DNA of 64,000 bases from the NCBI GenBank assembly GCA_030762175.1, contig JAUJEO010000019.1, positions 1,494,001 to 1,558,000 of the forward strand, given 5' to 3'. Within the stretch, counting starts at the first letter, position 1. Each line of letters starts with the position of its first letter. Of this stretch, positions 34,833-46,179 are shown piece after piece. The translations under genes and the position numbers were made by a program. Origin of the DNA: Metallyticus violacea (Eukaryota > Arthropoda > Insecta > Mantodea > Metallyticidae). Under the pieces are notes generated by a model. The model worked only from the letters and a program-made list of their open reading frames with translations. It did no database searches and was not told the origin of the DNA.

Positions 34833-35254
34833 AAGGCTTTGTTGGCAACTTATTGCTCAAAAATAACTTTTAAGAGTTAAGAGGCTTCAATTGATAATAC
34901 TGATACTCATTAACCCTGCCCTAAAAAAAAAAAAATTATTAGAAACAGTAACATTAACGTAATGCTGGTAGTTGTATATGTTGTGCTGTGAAATTTCTTC
35001 AACCCTCTATTGCAGTGCAGTGAAACCATGCTGAAAATGAATGCAACAGCTTTTGAAACATGTCCAAGTAAGTGGAACAAAATTAGTGAAATGTGAGTGA
35101 TTTCCTCAATAATAATTTGTTATTTTATACTATATTTCAGTATGAAAATTCCCGCTATTCAAAACATCTCATAATCTAATGTTTATTTTTTAGGATGAAG
35201 ATCTTCTCTCGTATTATGAACATCATGGAATTACTTAATACTGACATTCTTTAT

Positions 35255-35440
35255 TTTTATCCTTCAAAGATGACAAAGTGGAAATTGGGAGGTTGTGTGA
35301 AGAGAATGCAAAAGTCTAGATGGGCACACACAACCACTATGTCGTACCCTTACATTCGAAGAAGTTAGGGAAGAAATGGACTCAGGTGGTTAGACATATT
35401 CAAGGAAGGTGACAGAGAAGCAGTGGTCATGGTAAACAAA
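35255..35440 (+). pseudogene. Non-LTR retrotransposon RT C-terminal scrap
   Basis: TKWKLGGCVKRMQKSRWAHT, then TTMSYPYIRRS and GLRWLDIFKEGDREAVV. This is the tail of many LINE polymerases, usually written KWRWAGHVARM..RW...RGRPRTRWADD. Stops interrupt it and neighbouring domains are missing. Confidence 0.65.
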
Positions 35441-36369
35441 AAATAGAATAGAGTAGAGTGAAAGAAATAAGGAGGAGGATGTGCAGTAATATACCAAACA
35501 TTAATTGATATAATGAGCACAACATATAACTTCTATATATTGTGTGCAGTGAAAAGAATAAACTCAGAACCAGTGTTAGAAAGTGACAGTGCTGTAGCAT
35601 TCAATTATACTTCCTTTACTAAATATGTACATAGATAGTGTGTAGATTTAGATGCTAAGGTTAGTGATTTTTGCATATAATTAATCAAACATACAAACTA
35701 AGATCAGACCTGTGATACAGAACTCATCTGGAATGACTCATCAAGCAAGCATTCATGAGCCACTTCTTCTAAAGGAGGCCTTGCCCTTTTTGGAACACGT
35801 TGGCCAACTCATTCATTCAATTGATTTCATGCCTAAACACCTGGAGCAAATATATCCTACACTAATGTATTCACTATACTATACTAAATGTATACAACTA
35901 TGCCAAAAATGACTGTAAAAGAACTCATGAAATCTAAACAGAAGAACGAGGTAAAGCTATCTAAGATGACAACCACACCAGAAGCATTGCTGTAAAACTA
36001 AAAACAAAAAAGTAACAAATGTAGAGATGTTAGGTAGTATTACATTCAGAATGCAATCTCAGATGTGCAAAATGAAATGCAAGATGGGAGGACTGGATGG
36101 ATAAACAAAGAGGACCTGGAATGAAAAGGAGAGTGATGATCAACACATAAAATATAACTTCTCCGACTGGAGAAAATAGTTGAAATAATGTTGGATATGG
36201 CCACATGCAATTTGGAAATTCAGTGACTAAATTACTCAAGTGAAACCAAATGGAAAGGGAGTGAAGTATTTTATAGGAAAAATTCTATAATCTGAAATAT
36301 TGAAAGTGAATAAAGGCACTAAGGCTAATGGAGGATTAGACATTATTTTTTAGGAATAATGGGAACTTA

Positions 36370-36720
36370 AAAATTTTGGAATGCAATAAATAAAAAAATG
36401 ATTAGAATAGATCTAGCTCTGAAAAAGCTTGTATCTCTTATCCAGGTCTATTTTCCAACTGAGGATAGTGATGAAATAGAAAAGGAAATATTCTACGCAA
36501 GACAATAAGAAGAAGTGGATAAAACAAGAAATTAAAATTCATGTAATTGCTATGGGAGATTGGAATGCTTGGGTTGGACAGAATGTACAAATAGAGAACA
36601 TAAATTTATGAGAAAATATGGAGCAGAAAAGATAATCAATGAGAATGGAGAAAGAATGATAAGAGTTTTGCATTTTGTAATATCTTGACAACGTGTCAGT
36701 TCACATGCATGCTGCAATCA
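36370..36720 (+). pseudogene. Non-LTR retrotransposon endonuclease scrap
   Basis: LVSLIQVYFPTEDSDEIEKE, followed by VIAMGDWNAWVGQ near 36545-36585 and RMIRVLHFV. This matches the middle of apurinic-type LINE endonucleases, where GDxN is a catalytic motif. A frameshift near 36515 separates the two parts. Confidence 0.7.
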
Positions 36721-37479
36721 ATTTTGTGGAGGAAACTGAAGTGAAGTTGATGGCCATTCTGTCTCCAGTCTAAATTTAGCATCCTTTGAATTCTTTCTCG
36801 TCCTTGTGTGAAAAATCTTCTGAATGAATAGCAATTCTTTATCCCTAAAATACAGTGACATTTTACAAAATGACCTTATGCACATAGAATAAAATAAGTA
36901 GTATGAGTTTTTTAATTGGTGGTTTATAAGGTAGCAGCAAACGTGTTTGAGACTACTTTAAAAAGATACAACTTTCTTTACTTTTTGTAATGACCTTTAT
37001 AGTTTAAAGTTATGTATGTGAATGAACTTGGTAAAGCATATCCTTAGCCATCATAAATTTAATGTTTTAGTTGTATAAAGATTCATTCATTACTGCAATA
37101 AAATGTAATATGTATTAAACATTTATGGAACATGTGGCAAAGCAGGATAAAATGCATTAACTTGAGCTATGTGTGCATTTCTCCTACTACTGTATAAAAC
37201 ATTACAGAAGAATGAAATTCATTGGCAACTAGAAACATCATCACCAGCATCAGTAATCCAGTTTTGCTACTGGCCTGTTCTGTCTTATGAAGAACAAGAT
37301 GTTCTATCTCTATCTTGATGTAGTACACCCTTACATTAAAAAAGAGAGAGAGAGCAATGGCCAGATACAATGACTGATACAGAAAACATCAGAAGCTTTT
37401 GCTGACAATGGATTCACAATACCACCTTCAGTTTGTGTTCAAGTTATGCCATAAAGAGGAAATGCAGTTGTTAGACCAT

Positions 37480-37550
37480 ACTCTTATGGCTGAGAGATCA
37501 AAAGTGATAAGAACTACCCAGGTTCAAATCCTCATTATACTTGAATGTTT
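37480..37550 (+). repeat. Possible tRNA-like SINE head scrap
   Basis: CCCAGGTTCAAATCCTCATT has the form of a B box with flanks, and ATGGCTGAGAGATCAAAAGTG upstream could be an A box. Only this short stretch is tRNA-like. Confidence 0.35.
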
Positions 37551-37736
37551 AATTTGCTAGTTTTTGCAAGTAAAATTAATATTTAATATATGGCAATAAT
37601 ATATCTTTTAATGGACAGTATATATATTTAATTTTAAGGCAATTATGTTCAAACACAAAAATATAAATAATTAATCATCTTTTTCAAAATAAATGCATAT
37701 TATAAAGTGGAAATCTATATATATATATATATATAT

Positions 37737-37845
37737 AACTTATCTTCTTGCCATAGAAGGACTCAATGAGTTCGAAATATAGCAATCTCAAGTGTGACTT
37801 TATCTTAGTGTTTTATCCTTTTCTACTTTTATAATTACTATATAT
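37737..37845 (+). repeat. Foldback family D, single forward unit
   Basis: The unit CTTCTTGCCATAGAAGGACT..GAGTTCGAAATATAGC..CAAGTGTGACTTTATCTTAGTG recurs in the palindromes at 38840-39510 and 39540-39965. It is preceded by a TA microsatellite (37715-37736). Confidence 0.8.
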
Positions 37846-37979
37846 TTTTTTTAATAAAATGAATCATTTTATTAAATAAATAATGATTAATTTCCTATTT
37901 ATTTTGAAAACAAAGGTTACTTTATGTTGTTTTTTTCAGTTCGAGCATAAATGCCTTAAAATTCAAATGTAACCTATAT

Positions 37980-38500
37980 GAATGAATTTTTCATTTCTAC
38001 ATAATTCTCATATATTAACTTTACAAATTATACAATTATTCTTGGAGTGCTTATTATTTTAGGATTTATAAATTTAATACCCTAGTTGTATATGAAATAG
38101 ATCCTACTTTCCACTTTCTAACCCTTTCCACTATTCTCTCATAACTATCCTCTTCCTTTAATCACCAATAACCACCCTCTAAGCACCTATTTTCTAATCC
38201 TTCCATATAAATTGCTCTAATTTCACCTTTGCTCTTGTAACCCTTTTATCTGTCCCTGAGTTTTTATCACCATCTATTTCAATAATACTCCCAAAGGATG
38301 ATGATACCACTCTCCAACCTCTTGTCTCCCAATCTATTTGCTAGCCAGCTTATTTCCCTCCTTCCATTTCTCCCTGCCATGTCATTTACCACTCAGCTGT
38401 TTCACTGGAGTCATACTTGGAATGTCTTTAACATGCTGGCTGCTATCCCTCTCTACTGATGTTAAAATAGATCTTATCATCCAGTATATACTAAACATTT
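37980..38500 (-). pseudogene. Non-LTR retrotransposon 3' end (LINE-Y)
   Basis: The minus strand is purine-rich and reads RIVERVRKWKVGSISYTTR near 38155-38085. The 3' part (GCACTCCAAGAATAATTG, then ATTCATT) is shared with 57340-57545, where the ATTC tail is longer. I recognise it as the end of a LINE-type ORF and 3' UTR but cannot place the clade. Confidence 0.5.
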
Positions 38501-38839
38501 TTATTTGCAAAATAATAATAACAAAACACACCATACCTGGGTAGGATCTGAACTTAGATATCTAGTTCTCATTACTACACTCCGGACACTACACTACCTG
38601 CTTGACTATCAGCATATGTCTGCAACAGAGAACTTGATGTAACTGGTGATGACAGAATGCTAAATTTGTAAGACCTGCACATAGTGATATAGAATCAAGT
38701 GCTGAGCTGAGCAGAACTTAGAAAGTTTATCACTTTGAGAGTTTGCCCATTTGTTTTGTCTTAGGCTGTACAATGGTTAAAGAAAGCTAGAGAAATTTAT
38801 ATTATTTATTTTTTATTTATAATAGAGAATTATAATATA

Positions 38840-39510
38840 TATAAATGAAAAATAAAAATAAAGTAACACTATTAACAATGTAACAAATAAACAGTAATTA
38901 TAATAGTAAAAAGGATAAAACACTAAGAAAAAGTCACACTTGAGATTGCTATATTTCGAACCCGTGGAGTCCTTCTATGGCAAGAAGACAAGTGACGGTG
39001 ATAAAAGTAAATATTGAGTATCGAAGGTAATGTTATGCATGGAAACAGATGAAACTAGAAATGAGAGTGTGAAGGGAAAAAAATTAATACCTAAGATTTA
39101 AACCAGGTGGTATATGTGCTTTATGTAAAAATATAGCTGCCATTTCTCTATCTCTGAGTAAACTTTCAGAACATTGTGTAGGCATGTTAACACTTATTGA
39201 TGCATTACCTCCACTATATTTTTACTTAAAGTGCGTATACCACCTGGTTTAAATCTTACGTATTAATTCCCCCCCTCCCACACTCCCATTTCTACTTTCA
39301 TCTGTTTCCATGCATAACATTACCTTCGATACTCAATATTTACTTTTATCACCATCACTTGTCTTCTTGCCATAGAAGGACTCCACGGGTTCGAAATATA
39401 GTGATCTCAAGTGTGACTTTTTCTTAGTGTTTTATCCTTTTTACTATTATAATTACTGTTTATTTGTTACATTGTTAATAGTGTTACTTTATTTTTATTT
39501 TACTTTTATA
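38840..39510. repeat. Large near-perfect palindrome (foldback family D)
   Basis: The arm at about 38845-39134 is the reverse complement of about 39217-39510, with few mismatches over roughly 290 bp and a spacer of about 80 bp. The arms include CTTGCCATAGAAGGACTCCA and GGGTTCGAAATATAG. No coding frame was recognised. Confidence 0.85.
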
Positions 39511-39539
39511 TTATATATATATAAATATATATATAATAA

Positions 39540-39695
39540 AAATAAAGTAACACTATTAACAATGTAACAAATTAACAGTAATTATAAAAGTAGAAAAGAA
39601 TAAAACACTAAGATAAAACTTGAGATCGCTTGCAAAAGATAAAGTGTGACTTTATCTTAGTGTTTTATCCTTTTCTACTTTTATAATTACTGTTA

Positions 39696-39729
<34 letters not shown>

Positions 39730-39965
39730 TTAAATATATATATAAATTAACAGTAATTATAAAAGCAGAAAAGGATAAAACACTTTATCTTTTGCAAGCA
39801 CTTTATCTTTTTATATATATAAATTAACAGTAATTATAAAAGTAGAAAAGGATAAAACACTAAGATAAAGTCACACTTTATCTTTTGCAAGCGATCTCAA
39901 GTTTTATCTTAGTGTTTTATTCTTTTCTACTTTTATAATTACTGTTAATTTGTTACATTGTTACA
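39540..39965. repeat. Nested palindromes (foldback family D)
   Basis: 39557-39702 is the reverse complement of 39817-39962, with the centre near 39760. Each half is itself a smaller hairpin with arms AACAGTAATTATAAAAGTAG..ACACTAAGATAAA. TA-rich microsatellite forms part of the centre. Confidence 0.85.
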
Positions 39966-39999
39966 TTTTATTTTTCTTTTGTATATATATTTTTTTCTT

Positions 40000-40775
40000 T
40001 TGGCAAATGGTTTGGGTTTTAATTTTTTATTAATATGCTGTTAAATTTGTGCACATGATAGTTTAAATTAATAATACATTTCTGCACAAACTGGGCTATC
40101 AGATAACTCAAGAGAAAATACATATGTGCATATTTGATAAAATTCATCCTAATATTTCATAAAGTGGGCTTATTCAGATCTCCATAATTGTTCTATTTTA
40201 GGAAAAGTAAGATTTTGTTGCCATTTTTAGTTTGTGTTAGGTATGTATTGCTTTGAGTATCTATTTTACAAAATGATATCTTTCTATAAATTTGCTTATA
40301 GTGACAGATGATGGTCTCCAGATATCATAGAGAAATATGTTTCATGGACTTTTGTCCTCTAGAGTGAACTAGCAGCCGAGCATGTGGACAAGGATTATGA
40401 TGATGATAATTTTATTGCAGATCACAGACTCTACATTTGAGTTTGCCATTGTCAGAAAATATATTAATCACAAATACATAGATAAAAGTTATGTATGTAC
40501 CAAACAATTTAAAACAAGAGGTAAACTTACCTCACATAATAATTGGGTATTACCATTTACCCTTTAAACACTTACATTCAACTATATTTTATGTATATAT
40601 TTACAATCCATTTATCCTATAATATATATATATATATATCTCAAAACATTTTTTTTTAAAAATGTATTTATTTTCTAAGTTAGGTATACTATCTGAAGCC
40701 TTTATTCTACAGCCTAACAATGAAATATTCTTTATCTTTTTCAATATTAATTCAATTTGGAATTGAACACAGTGA
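40000..40775. other. No recognised feature
   Basis: AT-rich, with a TA run near 40621-40640. Confidence 0.4.
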
Positions 40776-40855
40776 AACACGTGTTAATAATCTCTTCTGA
40801 GTCAAAATATTTCGAACACTTTTATGGTTTTATTTACATGAGATTTACTCAGGAT

Positions 40856-40885
40856 GTTTCGCAGAACAATTGTCCACATCCTCAG
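40856..40885 (-). ncRNA. hammerhead-like core, Penelope family C, left arm
   Basis: Minus strand CTGAGGA (40885-40879) and GAAAC (40860-40856). The GTC has drifted to ATCC, but CTGAG downstream pairs better with the upstream CAG than in the right arm. The two arms are complementary variants of one motif. Confidence 0.45.
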
Positions 40886-41725
40886 CTGTTAAACAACTGT
40901 TAGATCATTTGTGGAAGTTGAGTAGATAGGTATCTGGATTGACTCTGGTGATCTTGTGATACACTTGAATTAAGAGCTGTCTGCTTCCAGGATGTTGAAA
41001 TCCATACGGTTTTGCTTATGTTTTTTTTATATAAATCCTTTCCCACGTGTTTAATTCTTTTGGTTGTTGAGCAGTTTTTAATAATGATGCCTTTTTCTAT
41101 TTCATGGTTTTCATTAAAAAATGTGCTGCCACAGCTGATTTATTTATTTGTTTGTAACATATATTTCTCCAATATTCCTTCAACCTAATGCCTATATTTC
41201 TCTTTGTTTTTCCTATGTAGACTTTTTTCACAATCCTTAGAATTAACCTGGTGAATACCAAATTTATTCTCTTTGGGCCTGGAATCTATTTTGTTTAATT
41301 ACAATAAATTTTTTGGAATTTCTTATGGCTGACGGGTGATAATAGAACTTTTTAAATGTTTTTTCCCCTGATAAATCACTCAAAGTTGTCATTTGTTTAG
41401 TTATGTTTTGTTTCTGGAATTTTTTGGTTAATCATCTTTTTGCTGAATCCATTGGACTTAGTGGCTTCTATTATGTGTAGATATATTTATTTTGTATTCT
41501 TCTTTGTTCAGTGTTATATTTATTAGTCTGTATATCACAATATTAAATGCTGCTTTCTTATGTTATTTTGGGTTGAACCCCATCTCAAAATAGCTTATCA
41601 ATAAATTGACTAGGAAATGTTATAATGGACTGCCCATTACTAGTCTTGCTTTCTGTTTAAAGAATTTGTTCTAAAATATAAAAATACTTGATTTATGCAC
41701 AACAGTTATGCTAGTTGTTTAACAG

Positions 41726-41760
41726 CTGAGGATGTGGACAATTGTTATGCGAAACATGTC
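41726..41760 (+). ncRNA. hammerhead-like core, Penelope family C, right arm
   Basis: CTGAGGA (41726-41732), a variable stem II (GTGGAC..GTTATGC), then GAAACATGTC (41751-41760) with a two-pair stem III and the preferred GTC triplet. Upstream TTTA and downstream TAAA can pair as the outer part of stem I. Sequence order and spacing fit a minimal type I hammerhead. Confidence 0.55.
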
Positions 41761-41848
41761 CAGAGTAAATCTCTAAATGTTTTTACTCAGAAGAGATGAT
41801 TCTTTCTTTTTTTATATATAATTATATGAATATAAACATCATTGCAGT

Positions 41849-41894
41849 ATATATTTGTTACTTAGTTACTAAAGTAACTAAGTAACAAATATAT
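41849..41894. repeat. Perfect 46-bp palindrome
   Basis: ATATATTTGTTACTTAGTTA and C, then TAAA, then the exact reverse complement. Counting the T-A pair at the centre, arms are 22 bp with a two-base spacer. Confidence 0.95.
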
Positions 41895-42325
41895 CATGAA
41901 CCAAAAATAGCTACAAAAATCTTCCATTCCCTAAAGTAAACTATTGTTGATATCTGAATATTATGTAAACCACTTTATGAAGCATTAGGGTGAATATTTG
42001 CCAAAATTGGAGTTAAAAAGTTTTTTTTTTATTAGTTAAGCAGGCCTATAAGTTATGATATTTAACAGATATTTTGTTTCCCTTCTTCAACAGAATTCCA
42101 CATAACTCATCATTGATAAATCTCACCAAAAAGTACCAATGAAACTTCATCTTCCCTTAAGGTTAAAATTTTATATCTAATATCACAATGTGTATTTCTT
42201 TGAAAACAATTTTTAGGCATGTTTAATTTGCAAGTAGTTGCATGCAATTTTTACTATATTCACAAACTATTACTGTAAACAACAGAAAACCAAGATAATA
42301 ATTGTGGACTGAAATATCTTGGTAG

Positions 42326-42435
42326 TTATTTGAACTTCTCTATAAGCTCATCCAGTTGGCTCAGGAATTTCTTTTCTTCATCTTTAGTTGACTTTGTCCA
42401 TGCTAATGGCAAGTGTGTTGCAACTGGAGCACGAT
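42326..42435 (-). CDS. DHRS12: DHRS12-like SDR, terminal exon
   Basis: The exon begins after a TTTTCAG acceptor in phase 1 and encodes RAPVATHLPLAWTKSTKDEE, then KKFLSQLDELIEKFK and TAA (42328-42326). The THLPLA phrase and the acidic/lysine tail are what I know from the C-terminus of DHRS12 proteins. The first codon (GAT, Asp) is completed by the G ending the upstream exon. Its function lies in closing the C-terminal end of the oxidoreductase fold; no catalytic residues are here. Confidence 0.85.
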
Positions 42436-42519
42436 CTGAAAATTAATATCTGCATAAGCAAAAACATAGGATAAATGTAAATAAATTAAAAATTTGTATA
42501 AATATAGTTTTCAGTAATT

Positions 42520-42960
42520 AGGAAACAAAGTACGTATTTCGCCTGTTGCAATTAAACCAGAACCATTTTCATTAATGTCTTCATAATTATTATTAAATGC
42601 CAATTTACTTTTAATTACCATTTTACAACATCTTAAATATTTTCTTGCATCCATTATCTGTTTTTTATAGCCTTCTTTCATTCTTCTATATTCTTTGAGG
42701 TTTGTTTTCAAATCCCTTCACTCTCATTGTTTTAATTATTTCTTGTTTATATCAATTGTAGTTTTATCATTTATGTTCCACTCAAAGACTTTCTTTGGCA
42801 GTCTATGCAAAGTCATTCCCTTTATATGGGTAAACCATCTTAGATGTTTTATTTTGACAGGTACTGGAAGAAAATCTTGTACTATTAACTTTTCTCTAAT
42901 AGCACTGTTTTGAATATTCCTTTTTATTTTAAATTTTTGCTGGACAAAGCAAATAACCAT
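42520..42960 (-). pseudogene. Non-LTR retrotransposon RT C-terminal relic
   Basis: Minus strand: IREKLIVQDFLPVPVKIKHL, then RWFTHIKGMTLHRLPKKVFEW, typical of the KLRWFGHVxRM..RLPKKV tail of LINE polymerases. A second frame, DLKTNLKEYRRMKEGYKK, continues downstream. It lies in the DHRS12 intron next to the last exon, in the same orientation as the gene. Confidence 0.7.
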
Positions 42961-43520
42961 TTCTGTAGAACTAGAACTTAACTACATTGATTTCTCATAT
43001 TCCTGATGCATACCCTAGTATCATAAAGTTCAATCTCACTTCTGATTTCTCTACATATTAAAATCAGTTACTTAATCTAGACATATTCGGTATATGTGTC
43101 TATTCAAAATATGGTTTTTCAGCTATAGTGGTGGTTAAGCATTTGAGGCAATGATAGGTGTAGCATTATCTTTTTCACATGTGCATCAACTTCACTGGTC
43201 TTGGTTATATTGCTATACTAAAGTATTTATGATGCTTCAAAGAATTGCATGGTCTTGGTTGTTGTTATACTGTATTATTTATGGTACTTGAAAGGATATA
43301 TTGTTATTGTTAACTATAACAAACTCTAATTTCCCTCATTTTTATATGTATTTGTTGGTTAACCACATTGCCCCCCCCGCCGCTTTCAGTACTGCTGTAA
43401 TTCTGCAATTTAGAGACTTGGTACTATTTACAGCAACTGAGAAGCCTTTCAGTTGTAAAATAAAAAAAAGAGCTTAATATAAATGAAAAAAAGTTACTAT
43501 GACAGCTGGGTAGTAATACT
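42961..43520. other. Intronic DNA, no recognised feature
   Basis: AT-rich with a short C-run near 43370. Nothing recognised. Confidence 0.4.
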
Positions 43521-43529
43521 TACAAATTT

Positions 43530-44400
43530 ATGCACAATGGGAATTTTCAAGTTCACTTTGCTTTTAAGCGAAGACTAGAAACAAGAACACATAGTGGGCA
43601 TCCAAAAATAACATCTGTTACTGAAGATAAATGCCTTTTGATCTTGAGCAAGAATGATAAAATGCATGGACCTGCTTCAGAGGGCCAAATGGCACATGGA
43701 TTGGAACTCTGACCAATGGAAAAATGTGCATGTGAACTGATGAGTCAAAGTTTAAGAAGTGGGTCAAATTCTTGACTCTTCCTTTGTCCAGGAGAAAGGA
43801 TGCTGGGAACCTACCAATACAAACCATGATCCTTGGAGGTGGTAGTGTAATGGTCTGGAATCGGATGGAATACTTGGACAGTAGGAGGTATTTAGAGGAA
43901 GGAGCAGTACCTTTGCATTCTATTGCACTCATATAGTACTATCTGGTACTGACTGTAGACAGGCAGGACAATGACCCAAAACACATACCAAAGTTAACCA
44001 TGATCCTTGGAGGTGGTAGTGTAATAGTCTGGAATCGGATGGAATACTTGGACAGTAGGAGGTATTTTGAGGAAGGAGCAGTACCTTTGCATTCTATTGC
44101 ACTCATATAGTACTATCTGGTACTGACTGTAGACAGGCAGGACAATGACCCAAAACACATACCAAAGTTAAACATGAATATATGAGTTCTAAAAGTAATG
44201 ATTTGGCACCCTTAGTCACTCAATTTATCTTCTATTTAATTATTATGGAAGGAATCAGAACATAAGACAAAGAAAGATTTCTGCAAACAGCTGTGAAGAG
44301 TCTTGGCAATGTCATTTGCAAGCATGGAGTTTATAAACACTGAAGTGTTGGAAAAACTACTATAGCTGTAAAAGACATATTCCTCAATTATTTGAGGTAC
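43530..44400 (+). pseudogene. Tc1-like transposase relic with internal tandem duplication
   Basis: The plus strand gives GHPKITSVTEDKCLLILS (the Tc1 region normally GRPRKTS..ED), then DESKFKKWV near 43740 (first catalytic Asp), GGGSVMVWN near 43840, and DRQDNDPKHIPK near 43960 (second Asp). A later WHP..SLNLSSI..LLW segment near 44205-44245 is the third region, with the Asp changed. The GGGSVMVW-to-DNDPKH block occurs twice because of a 174-bp tandem duplication (43824-44171). Confidence 0.8.
43824..44171. repeat. 174-bp tandem duplication inside Tc1 relic
   Basis: Units 43824-43997 and 43998-44171 differ at only two positions that I can see (ATGGTC/ATAGTC and ATTTAGAGG/ATTTTGAGG). 174 is a multiple of three, so the frame is kept through the duplication. 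Confidence 0.95.
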
Positions 44401-44416
44401 AAATGTATTATAATAT

Positions 44417-44594
44417 AAATATTGTACTTACGAAGCTGTTGACAATGGAGTGGCAATATAACCTAAACTTAGGTATTCATTTTTTACACTAAACTCCATT
44501 CACTTACACAAAAGTAAGATTCTCCCAAAATGCATCTTACTTTTGTGTAAGTGAATGAAGTTTTGTGTAAAAAATGAATACCCAAGTTTAGGTT
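44417..44594 (-). mobile_element. Penelope-derived foldback insertion, 178 bp
   Basis: Flanked by a perfect 12-bp duplication (GTATTATAATAT at 44405-44416 and 44595-44606). Arms 44460-44519 and 44535-44594 are 60 bp each with a 15-bp loop and almost complete complementarity. The family 3' tail lies on the left (TTGTACTTACGAAGCTGTTG), so this copy is in minus orientation. The hammerhead region is reduced to the loop TTCTCCCAAAATGCA, so this is the most compact form. Confidence 0.9.
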
Positions 44595-44659
44595 GTATTA
44601 TAATATGTTCATTCTGTATCAGTTTATGTATAAATACATGCTTGTCTTTGTATTTTTAA

Positions 44660-44990
44660 AATATGGGATCCATCTAAAAAGTATCCAACCTTGTTTTCCC
44701 CTGCAGAGAGTAATTATGATAGGTTCGCAGCCCTGAGCATCAAGGTGGAAGAAATCTTTACTTGTAAGCATGAATTTTGCTAGGCTTGCCAGACTCTTCA
44801 TTCACTGAAAAGCAATTGACAGGTGAATTGGTGTTTCTGGTGTCATCACATAATGACAGAGCTATTGCAATCAGAAATTTATGACAATGAAAGGCATTGC
44901 AATCATTCATCAGACCTCATGCATCTGCAATGATATCTGAGAAATTCTACTCATTGTTGTTATTTAAAAGTGACGTTAAGCTTTTTGACA
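44660..44990 (+). mobile_element. Possible truncated mariner 5' end
   Basis: GGATCCATCTAAAAAGTATC and CAACCTTGTTTTCCCC resemble the outer end of a mariner element, and GATAGGTTCGCAGCCCTGAG resembles its 5' untranslated part. No transposase codons or second end were found. Confidence 0.35.
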
Positions 44991-45029
44991 CTAGTGTATT
45001 TTGTATATTTGCATTGTACTTGCAGTGTA

Positions 45030-45300
45030 GTCCTGTTAGTCTAGTGGTAACCCTATGGGTCTTGTAGAACCAAGATCATTGTTCACTCCTGGCAAGGGTT
45101 GATGGCTTTTTTCAGATGTAAACATTCAAAGTATGGCTTCTTTCAGAAGAGAAGTAAAGTTGTGGGTCCCATGTTGTAGATTTACAGCATGTAAAAGAAT
45201 CTCAAGCCTCTGAGCAAAATTTATCATTTCATGCCCTGAATTGAATGGGCTGTTGATCACCTGAGATGCTAAAGAGCATCTATAAATAAACCAAATAAAT
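45030..45300 (+). mobile_element. tRNA-derived SINE, family B
   Basis: Head with GTTAGTCTAGTGGTAACCC (A box) and a decayed B box near 45085, body with AGAAGTAAAGTTGTGGGTCC, and tail GATGCTAAAGAGCATCTATA followed by AATAAACC. This is the plus-strand counterpart of 14150-14400 and 16896-17157, and the best preserved A box of the three. Confidence 0.85.
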
Positions 45301-46175
45301 AAGTACTTGAGTGTAGCTAGACTTATTTGAACTTTTTTTATTAAAACTTATTCATTGATGGTACATGCTCTTTACTTGAATTTTATTTCAGTATATTTTA
45401 AAGCACACAATTCAAATTTATTGTTAAATTTTTTTTGGTGGCCCCTTCAGTTACAAAGTGAATGAATTATACTGTTCATTTATCACATAAAATAGTTTAT
45501 TTTTTTAATGTCAATCTTTCTTTGTTATACGATTCTATCATTTATATCATCTTCATGATTTCCATCTTTAAACAACTTTATTTCTGAAATAAGTATAGTT
45601 ATTGCAGTATTTTATTATCTCTCTGCCATTTTCTAAACATAAATTTTTTGAGTCCTCACAATTCACTTTCATATATTAATATTTAACCTTTTTCTCATAT
45701 TCTTTTGCTAGTTTTTCTGTTTATACTTTATGTTGTCATAATTTTCTAATATTATTAGTGATGCCAATAAATGAATTGATGATTGGAAATGGGAACAATG
45801 TCCACTGACTTAAGAACTGATTATGCTAAAATCTATTGTTTTAATGCATTCAAACTAATCACAATTTTATTCAAAAGGGTAAATTCTGTAAGTTTCTAAT
45901 GCACCAAGAAATCATACAAAAATCATACAAACAAAACTAAGTATTATAAAGTTATTTTTAGGTTTTTAGAAACATGGTTGCATGGAAATTCTTCCTTTTT
46001 TCAATCATGATTCAATTATAGTTGCAGACAAGCAAACAAACCAAAATTCTTGTTTAATTCAGTTGAAGTAAAGCTTTCTGTTGCTAACCAAGAAATGCCA
46101 ACATGCAAAACTACATTTACTTATTAAAATTATCTTTTTATTATCTGAAGAAGGGTATTAAAATTGCTTGAAAAC
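45301..46175. other. Intronic DNA, no recognised feature
   Basis: AT-rich; no exon, repeat or transposon end recognised. Confidence 0.4.
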
Positions 46176-46179
46176 TTAA

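Larger units (their letters stand above)
40780..41805 (-). mobile_element. Penelope-like element 3' end with inverted termini (family C)
   Basis: The minus strand at about 41250-40960 encodes VYIGKTKRNIGIRLKEYW, then KSAVAAHF and ELNTWERIYI, the end of the GIY-YIG nuclease domain. An inverted repeat of about 100 bp (40785-40905 against 41710-41805) bounds the copy. Each arm carries the terminal sequence with a hammerhead-like core. Many stops are present, and the RT is missing. Confidence 0.8.

Noticed and set aside
39540..39965. CRISPR-like repeat array
   Set aside because: Units are inverted, unequal in spacing and AT-rich, in a eukaryotic sequence. Nested palindromes explain them.
41139..41150. 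Polyadenylation signal for DHRS12 (AATAAA on minus strand)
   Set aside because: It lies inside the Penelope family C copy, 1.2 kb beyond the stop. In such AT-rich DNA it cannot be separated from chance.
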